Below the pieces are notes generated by a model that saw nothing but the letters and a program-made list of their open reading frames with translations, searched no databases and was not told the origin of the DNA. This document shows, piece by piece, positions 57,301 through 64,000 of a stretch of DNA of 64,000 nt. The position numbers and the translations under genes are program-made. The stretch's first letter is position 1. Every line of letters begins with the position of its first letter. The stretch is from Siniperca chuatsi. Its lineage: Eukaryota > Chordata > Actinopteri > Centrarchiformes > Sinipercidae. The stretch is from positions 8,718,675 through 8,782,674 of the forward strand of contig NC_058046.1 of assembly GCF_020085105.1 (NCBI RefSeq), given 5' to 3'.

Positions 57301-60300
57301 ATTGTTGCCATCAGACTGGCCACCCCCACTGTGAAGTCAATGGACCACAGTGTCATCCTGGATGAAGACCTGGATCAGCCTCGCTCTCTGGCACTGCTGC
57401 CACAAAAAGGGTCAGCATGACTTTGGAGAGTGAAATAAACTATCATACAATGCTCATTTAAAAACTTAAGACTCGAAATACTGGTCTTGAATTTTTCTAC
57501 CAGGCTGATGTTCTGGACAGAGATTGGTAATGTAGTGAAGATCGAGCGTGCTGGGATGGATGGGTCGGAGAGGATGGCAGTGGTGAACTCCAGTCTGGGC
57601 TGGCCAGGCGGTGTGGCTGTGGACACCATCTCTGACAGAGTCTACTGGACAGATGAAAGGCTGAGGGCGATTGGCTCTGCAACACTGGATGGAGATGACA
57701 TTCGGGTGAACTATTTTTGGGAAGGGGATGTTGTCCTTGCTTAAGCTTTTGAATGAATGTTTCCCTTCAGTTTTTAGATGAAAGCTTGTTGCAGACTCTT
57801 GAAACTCAATTTTAACGCTACAACTCAAGGCTAAATCTACCAGCAGAGGGTCATTTATAATGAAGTACCCCACAAGTGGCACCTCCATGGGCCAGAGCAT
57901 GGATGGATGAAATTTCATGTAAAAATGGCAAGACACTTAAAGCTAAACAAACCCAAAGTAACACCAAGTCACATGGCTGAATAATAAATGTCCTATGTCG
58001 AAATGTCTTTTTCAGATTCTACAGATGAAAGAGACCACCAACCCATTCTCCCTGGCTGTGTTCAATGACATGCTCTATTGGTCTGATGCCAAGAAGCGAG
58101 TTGTGCAAGCTGTTAATAAAATTTCTGGCAAAAACCGCCAAGTTCTCCTGAAAAGACCCAGACAACCTTTTGGTGTGAAGGTGAAGTGAATTAAGGGTGT
58201 TTAGGCACGGGTGGAAATGGATGGTTTTGTGTAATGGAGCCACGGTAACTAAATGTGGATCACTTAATGTGTGTGTGAAGTGCTCACAGCAGGTTGCTAA
58301 ATTGCCCACGCACAGTTATGACATTGTATGTTTGAAGCTTTCCACGTATAGAAGATATGAACTTTTTTTTTTGGTACAGTTTTGTCATTGCTTGATGGGG
58401 GGGAGTGCAGAACTTTATTATTTATTTTTTGGAATTGTAAGGTGCAAAAAGCATTAAAACACTTTTCTGTTCCCTGCTTGGTTTGCAGATCATCCACCCA
58501 TTGCTCCAGATGGGCATTGAGAGCCCCTGTGACAAGATGGACTGTTCAAACATGTGTGTGTTGGCCCCGGGACCCAAGGCTGTGTGCAAGTGTCCCTCTG
58601 GTCTCTTACTGGCTGAGGATGGCCTGACCTGCTCCAGCCTGTTCAATTCAGCGTTCATACTGATGCTGTCTCCCTCCACTGTCACCCAGGTTTTGCTATA
58701 ATACATCGTTACACTAGGTCTAATTTTAGACGGTGTAGTCCCTCATTCGTCCAGGAGTGTTCTATCGTAGAAAAGGTTTCAGTCGTAGTCATCTGGACAC
58801 TGTTTTCAGAATCAAGGCGTTTGGCTCCCATCCGGAAGTCATTGTGCACAATTGAGAATGTGCACAATTGAGAATGACAATTGAGAATGACTTCCGGATG
58901 GGAGCCGAAACGTCTTGATTCTGAAAACAGTGTCCAGATGACTACGACTGAAACCTTTTCTACGATAGGTCTAATTTTGTTTTTATCAGAATATACTTAA
59001 AAGGAATAGGACATTTTGGGAAATGCGTCTCTTTAATTTTTTTTTATTTTTTTTTGCTGAGTTATAGGAGAAGCTTGATACCACTATCTGGAGGGTAAAT
59101 ATGCTGCTACAGCCATCAGCTACTATAGCATAAAGACTGGAAACGGGGGGGGCAATGATTAGCTTGCTCTGTTCAAAGCATTTAATCACTATAGAGGTGA
59201 GACAGATTTAGTTTCCTTTGAAGAGTTGGTCAGATTACATCTACTCCTCGCTACCAAGCATTGACGCACAACAGTTTGCCTACCGGTCCAACCAATCAAT
59301 TGAAGATGTCCTAGCACACAACCCCTATCTCACCTGGATGAGTATGGGAGCTGTGCATTTAACACCATAGTTCTCTCCAGGCTTGTCACAAAGCTCAAGG
59401 ACCTGGGATTAAACGCCTCACTATGCATGTGGTTCTTGACTTCCTGACAGGCAGACCCCAGTTGGTGAGGGTGGATGGCCACACCTCTTCCACCCTCATC
59501 CTTAACACTGGAGCACCCTGGGGCTGCATTTTGAGCCTCTCTGCTGGATGCCTTGTACAAACATGACTGTGTAGCCACTATTGACTCCAACACAAAGTTT
59601 TGGCCTGATCACAGATAACCATGAAAAGGCCTACTTGAAGTAGACCTTCCTACTCTTGAACATAAGCAAGCCTAAGGAGCTGATAGACTTTAGGAAGAAG
59701 CACAGAAGGAACTATGGCTCAGGATGAGCTTCTACTCTCAGGCAGTGACCTCATTTAGGATTGTAGTGGCCTAAGACTGCCCCCCCAATCATACACATTT
59801 TTATTACTATTCTTATATTTACTTTTTTAAATTTTAAATACACAAATTGCAGGAAAGGGCTAGATTACATTGATTGTACTTTTTTTTTTATGTATTTTTT
59901 TTTTTTAATTGATGTGACAAAGTTAGTTGATTTGAAATAAGCAGCTGCTGGCTCCTGCTACATTCGGCGTATTTCCCAAAACATTAAACTATTCCTTAAT
60001 CCCAAGATGCAGCAACATGGGGGGCCTCACAATGTAATTTGTTACTAAATGTTTGGTTATAAACACAACCCACCATCTGTTGCATAACATGATCATAAAA
60101 CAGCTTTACTTTCTGGTGGCCATAACTTATTTAAAATACACACTGTACTTAATTTTTTTTTTTTTTTTTTTTTTATTTTTTTATAAAAGATAAAATTGTA
60201 TTTAATCCCCAGTGATCTCTGTAGATCTACTTGCAGTCCCGACACACAGCAGCAGCACTGAAGGGCTGGCCTGAACATGTGGCCCTGCAGGTGCCCAGCG

Positions 60301-63300
60301 TCAATGAGGCAGCAATCATGGACTACAGCATACGTGACCACACCCTGTTCTTGGCAGACGACGGCACAACTTCACTCAGCTCCTTCAAGCTGAAGGACTC
60401 AAACTTATTCTCTCAGGGCCAGCGTCTAAAACTCCTGGGCGACACCATCACTGCCATGGCCCTGGACTGGGCAACACTTAACATCTACTGGAGCAGCAAC
60501 AAACAGCCCCGCTTGCAGGTCACCTCCTTCAAGGCTGCGCACACTGCTGTTCTCATAAAGGAAGGTATTGGTAGAGTGGAGTCCATCGCCCTCCACCCTC
60601 CCAGTGGAAGAGTTTGTTTCACCAACCTGGGCCTGCAGGGTTCAGGTACCGTGGCTACTATAGAATGTGCCAACATGGACGGTGCTGAGCAGAGTGTGGT
60701 GTGGAAGGATGCTGTCCAGCCCACATCTCTGGAATTTTCCAGTAATGGAGATACAATTTACTGGGCTGACACAGGTAAGGATTTTTTACAAATTTTTCAG
60801 TATGGTTATGGGAAGTTTTTAAGAGTCTTCATGCATTGAAAGTCAAAAATGCAGTTGAATAAATATGTAATTTTGTTTAGAAAAGCTGTAACCACTTGGA
60901 TTCTTTCCCAGGTTTAGGGACCATTGGCTCTGTCCAGCTTGATGGCTCTGGATACAGAGAGTTGAAGACTGGTGATGGCCTGGCTGCAGTGGCTCCAACT
61001 GATGATACACTGCTCTGGATGACTGTCAGTGGTAATGGCTCATATATAGTAAACTAAATGAAAGGACACCTAATGCCATGTGTGTGTGTGTACAAACTAC
61101 CAGGAAGTGGCACTGTTTGTTTCTGTACTGCATGTTTTTTTTTTCTATAAATCAGTAGCATAAGACAATGCTTGCATGACAAATGGTCTAAAAAAATCTG
61201 TCTGAAATACAACCACAGCTTGACAGAATGTTGTTACTAAAAGGTCGAGCTATGAGTTTCCAGTTGTAAATCTCTAAACTGTTTCCTTTAGATTTCTAAT
61301 GTAGCTACATTACTTTGTGTTGGCCCTTTCCTTCAGACAAGACCAGGCTCTGGTACAGAGATGAGCAGCAGCAAAACAAGTTGTGGTTTGAGGTCGGCAC
61401 AGAAGTGGTCAGCTTAAAGGCGTTCAGCAAGTCCAGTCAGACTGGTATGTAAAAGAACCACACACCATAGCAGTTCAGAGAATTTTCAAAATGTGAGGAT
61501 ACTGAAGTGGTAAATGTCATCTAGAACCAAACCTCACCCTATACAACAAACTCAAGTTGACTGACTTTTTTTTTTTTTTTCTTCCCCCCCCCACAGGTTC
61601 AAATCAGTGCACAGAAAACAACGGCAACTGCCAGCACTTATGCCTCGCCACCCCAGGAGGTCGAACATGCAAGTGTACCCATGATCACATCCTTGTGAAT
61701 GCCACCCACTGCAGCCCAGAGCAGCACTGCCCAGGGGGTAGCAGGCCCTGTCTGGATCAACTCTCATGCCAGCCTGTTGAGAAGTTCTGTAACGGGCATG
61801 TTGACTGCTATGACCACTCAGATGAGAACTGTGAGTCTTTATGCCTCCTCTCTAAGAAAGCAATAAGAACTGGAAAATATATAAATTTACTAAATTTGAT
61901 GTAATGACATTTTAATCTAAAACAACCTAAAAATGTCATGGGTTTTTGGCTGAGACTGTCCTCTCTTCTTAGGTATCAGTCTGAAGCGGTGGTCAGGAGC
62001 CAAGGTCCCTGCTCCCACACAGCCCCGCAGCTCCTCTTTTTCTCCTTCTCGCTCACCTCTCCTTCTCTCTGAAGACACTGGTCTGAACACCACCCTGAAT
62101 GTAAGCAGTCAGCTCAGGAACCTGGACACCCAGCACTGCAGCCAGAGACGCTGCAGTGGCAACGGAGCCTGTGTGGACACCAATGGAGAGACTGCATGTG
62201 TGTGTTCCCTGGGCTACAGGGGTGATTCCTGTCAAGACCATTTCCTGAACACCATGCAGGGTCCCATCATCTACAGCGCCATGGGGCTCTGTGCAGGAGT
62301 GGTTTTCATTGTTGTGATGGCGGTGGTGGTTAAGAAGAGGAGTGCCAATACAAGGTTTGATAACTAATTAAGAAGAAACCTTTGTGTTGCAACATTAAAA
62401 ATAGCTTTAATCTGTAGCTTGAAATGTCATTTCCTTGCAAGACAACTTATTTTCTTTTTTTATAAACAAGACTCCAGCCGTGCTAGTGGCTCTGTGAGGC
62501 TATACTTAGGCAGCAGTGGTGCTTAATACTAACATGATCACAGGGATGATGCTAGCATGTCTGGCAGGTATGTTTACATCTTAGTTAGCAAACTAACGCT
62601 TGCTAATTAACGCTAAACAAAGTACAGCTGAGGAATGACTTCAGCCTTGCAAGTATTAGGTCATAAACCAAAGGATTGGTCAAATTAAATTGCGACTTGA
62701 TGGTGCTAAATTGATAGTTAAGGGACCATCAAAGTAATTTATCCTGATGGGACCATGAATGTTGGACTCAAATTTCATGGCAATCCATCAGTAGTTGTCG
62801 AGGCTTTTGCTAAAAAAAACCCAAAACATTTCAACCTTTATGGTGACACTAGAGGGGAAAGTCAGAGGATTACCAAAGTCAGAAAGCTTCATCCTCTGAA
62901 ATCTCAACTATTGAGTTGATTGCCATGAAATTTTGTACAACTATTCATGGTTCCCAGTCTGGACCAAAGTGGTGGACCGACTGACCTTGCCATCCCAAGA
63001 GTTACACCTCTAGTGTGGCAAAACTGAGCCAAGGATGCATGGATGGCATAAAATGTCCCTTTTTCCTAAGCTACAGTGTCACGATGGACTGCCAACAACC
63101 AGTTTTAGAAAGCTTGCTGTGAATGTTCAGTGTATCATGTGTTAAATGTTAAATGTTTTGTATTTCCTTCCTGCAGGATAGTTAGCCCAGAAGCAGAGAA
63201 GGAAACGAGTATGACTGACCTGGACAACAAAGATAAGACCACCCCCAGTACACAAACTGCCCCAGCAGACATGGACAAACCAGAGGTGGGTCTCCCAAAG

Positions 63301-63400
63301 ACTCCATAAACTAGCAGGTTCCCATTTTATCTTGGTCTGCTTGTGGGATGACAGTCTGACTTTTCCTTCTTTGCAGGAAGTGGTATCTTCTGTGGACTGA
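51087..63400 (+). CDS. lrp13: LDL receptor family protein, lrp13-like
   Basis: Type I endocytic-receptor-like membrane protein; fish Lrp13 is an ovarian lipoprotein receptor. Coding exons: 51087-51144 (signal peptide), 51331-51486, 52691-52906, 53025-53222, 53750-53965, 54064-54293, 54725-54854, 55448-55638, 55967-56153, 56885-57097, 57227-57410, 57504-57705, 58016-58180, 58489-58689, 60225-60774, 60912-61031, 61337-61444, 61597-61830, 61973-62354, 63177-63285 and 63377-63400; 4074 bp, 1357 aa. Order: ten LDLa repeats (CxxDxDCxDGSDE), two EGF ([11 protein letters not shown]), a YWTD propeller (LYWIDG, VYWTDE, LYWSDA), EGF, a second weaker propeller (IYWSSN, IYWADTG), EGF, an 11th LDLa, a Ser/Thr-rich stretch, an EGF, a membrane helix near residues 1284-1306 and a 51-residue tail without NPxY. 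The family is certain; the lrp13 name rests on domain order and fish origin. AATAAA follows at 63427. Confidence 0.8.
54303..54336. repeat. Poly(T) run beside a splice donor
   Basis: About 34 T bases start nine bases after the donor of lrp exon 54064-54293. On the minus strand it is poly(A), so it could be the tail of an old retroposon, but no body is recognisable. Confidence 0.9.
56240..56660. repeat. Dispersed repeat with inverted arms, copy 4
   Basis: Left arm CTTGCTGAGAGTTGGATGAG, core GCTTAGCATAAAGACTGGAA with AAGCAGGGGGAAACGG, right arm CTCTTTTGCCAAGAAAGCAA and CAATATGTCGAACATTGAAT. It lies in the lrp intron before exon 56885. Confidence 0.7.
58715..58978. repeat. Near-perfect hairpin flanked by 13-bp direct repeats
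   Basis: Arms 58762-58843 and 58886-58968 are inverted copies of about 82 bp, differing by one base change and one indel. The 42-bp loop holds GTGCACAATTGAGAAT twice. TAGGTCTAATTTT occurs at 58715-58727 and again at 58966-58978. It lies 25 bp past the donor of lrp exon 58489-58689. Confidence 0.9.
59000..59200. repeat. Dispersed repeat with inverted arms, partial copy 5
   Basis: Only the left arm and core are present: GGACATTTTGGGAAATGCGT, GCATAAAGACTGGAAACGGG. The right arm is missing where the LINE fragment begins. Confidence 0.6.
59225..59720 (+). mobile_element. Non-LTR retrotransposon RT fragment
   Basis: Broken-frame pieces read [67 protein letters not shown] and KELIDFRKK. These match the reverse transcriptase of a jockey-type non-LTR element common in fish. 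It has several frameshifts and is truncated at both ends. It lies in the lrp intron before exon 60225. Confidence 0.8.
60153..60174. repeat. Poly(T) run
   Basis: About 22 T bases, 50 bp before the acceptor of lrp exon 60225-60774. Confidence 0.85.
62470..63025. repeat. Dispersed repeat, longest copy of its family here
   Basis: Begins near AGTGGCTCTGTGAGGCTATA and runs through TTTCATGGCAATCCATCAGT and GGACCAAAGTGGTGGACCGA to ACACCTCTAGTGTGGC. It is a widespread teleost repeat type. It lies in the lrp intron between 62354 and 63177. Confidence 0.6.
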
Positions 63401-63426
63401 GTGACTTTTGGGCAAGCATGTTTTTA

Positions 63427-63432
63427 AATAAA
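63427..63432 (+). terminator. Poly(A) signal of the lrp gene
   Basis: AATAAA 27 bp after the stop codon, in AT-rich sequence with a TG-rich stretch (GTTATTTCAGTGTTTACTGT) behind it. This implies a very short 3'UTR. Confidence 0.65.
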
Positions 63433-63557
63433 CATTTTGCATTTTCCATTGTTTCCTGTAAAGTTATTTCAGTGTTTACTGTTAGACCACCAATGTTGAA
63501 TTTCTGACATGACTGTAGTTGCCTGAGTTATGGCACTGACTTGAACATTATTGAAAA

Positions 63558-63640
63558 ATATAAAGGGTACGGTCTAGACCTGCTCTATAGGAAAAGTGCA
63601 ATGAGAACTTCTGTTATGAATTGGTGCTAAAATTGAAATG
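63558..63640 (+). mobile_element. L2-type LINE tail fragment
   Basis: GGTACGGTCTAGACCTGCTC and GAAAAGTGCAATGAGA match the 3' end also seen at 10795-10880. Only the tail is present. Confidence 0.7.
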
Positions 63641-63679
63641 TTCAAACTCATCAAAATAGCATTTTTCATAGATGGTGGG

Positions 63680-64000
63680 CAGTGCCAGGAGGTCAGTAGA
63701 TAATATCAGAAGTCCAATGCCCACCAGGTGAACTCTCCCTTGTAAATCATCCTGAAGTTGCCAAGAGGTTCGGGGGGGGCTGTAGCTGTAGACTGTTTTT
63801 ATCAAGTTTAGTCCTTTTTTAAAACAGTAATTATTGTAGGTGACTTCAATATTCATGTGGATGTTGAAAATAATAGCCTTTGTACTGTTTATCTCAATAT
63901 TAAATTCGATTGGCTTTTGTCATTGTGCATAAACCCACTCACTGTTTTAACCACACCCTCGACCTTGTTCTGGTATATGGCATTGAAATTGAACATTTAA
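63680..64000 (+). mobile_element. LINE endonuclease fragment (runs off the window)
   Basis: IIVGDFNIHVDVENNSLCTV matches the endonuclease domain of fish L2-like LINEs (VGDFNIHVD motif), followed in other frames by NPLTV and TPSTLF. The frame is broken and the copy continues beyond base 64000. Confidence 0.75.

Overview
The window looks like nuclear DNA from a ray-finned fish, probably a percomorph teleost. Genes are split into many short exons with GT/AG introns. The introns hold Tc1-type transposons, hAT-like MITEs, L2-type LINE tails and other repeats typical of fish. The proteins are clear orthologues of vertebrate genes. No bacterial, plasmid or CRISPR feature is present.

Layout, left to right. 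(1) 47-2110, minus: 5' part of a P2X ATP-gated channel gene of P2X4/P2X7 type, cut by the window edge. (2) 6446-7753, minus: zbtb26, a BTB zinc-finger repressor-type factor. A hAT-like element that itself carries a Tc1 copy lies just past its stop (3949-6369). (3) 11207-26230, minus: susd1, an EGF/sushi/fibronectin-like membrane protein with an expanded sushi array. An EGF+sushi exon pair is duplicated almost exactly, and a broken Ty3/gypsy fossil (about 21432-23964) sits between the copies. (4) 28546-32151, minus: C-terminal exons of a paralemmin-family gene ending in a CaaX box. (5) 36216-37845, minus: a five-exon gene for a membrane-anchored protein resembling MaoC/hotdog acyl dehydratases. 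(6) 38516-39370, minus: ier3ip1, complete in three exons. (7) 42785-49121, minus: smad2, ten coding exons, 467 residues. (8) 51087-63400, plus: a 21-exon LDL-receptor-family gene (1357 residues by my splicing), most like the fish ovarian receptor lrp13.

Exon boundaries were set by hand from GT/AG sites and frame. The sums stay in frame for susd1 (1017 aa with the duplicated pair, 906 without), the hotdog gene (347 aa), ier3ip1 (82 aa), smad2 (467 aa) and the lrp gene (1357 aa). For ier3ip1 and smad2 the totals equal the lengths I recall for the human proteins.

The genes do not form one pathway. zbtb26, susd1 and a paralemmin lie on human 9q, while ier3ip1 and smad2 are close neighbours on human 18q, so the window joins two human synteny groups. 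I found no wholly new system. The best leads are the susd1 exon duplication with a sequon at the same place in every sushi repeat, the duplicated LDLa two-exon module and missing NPxY in the lrp gene, a near-perfect 207-bp hairpin, and a 1.1-kb fold-back structure upstream of zbtb26.
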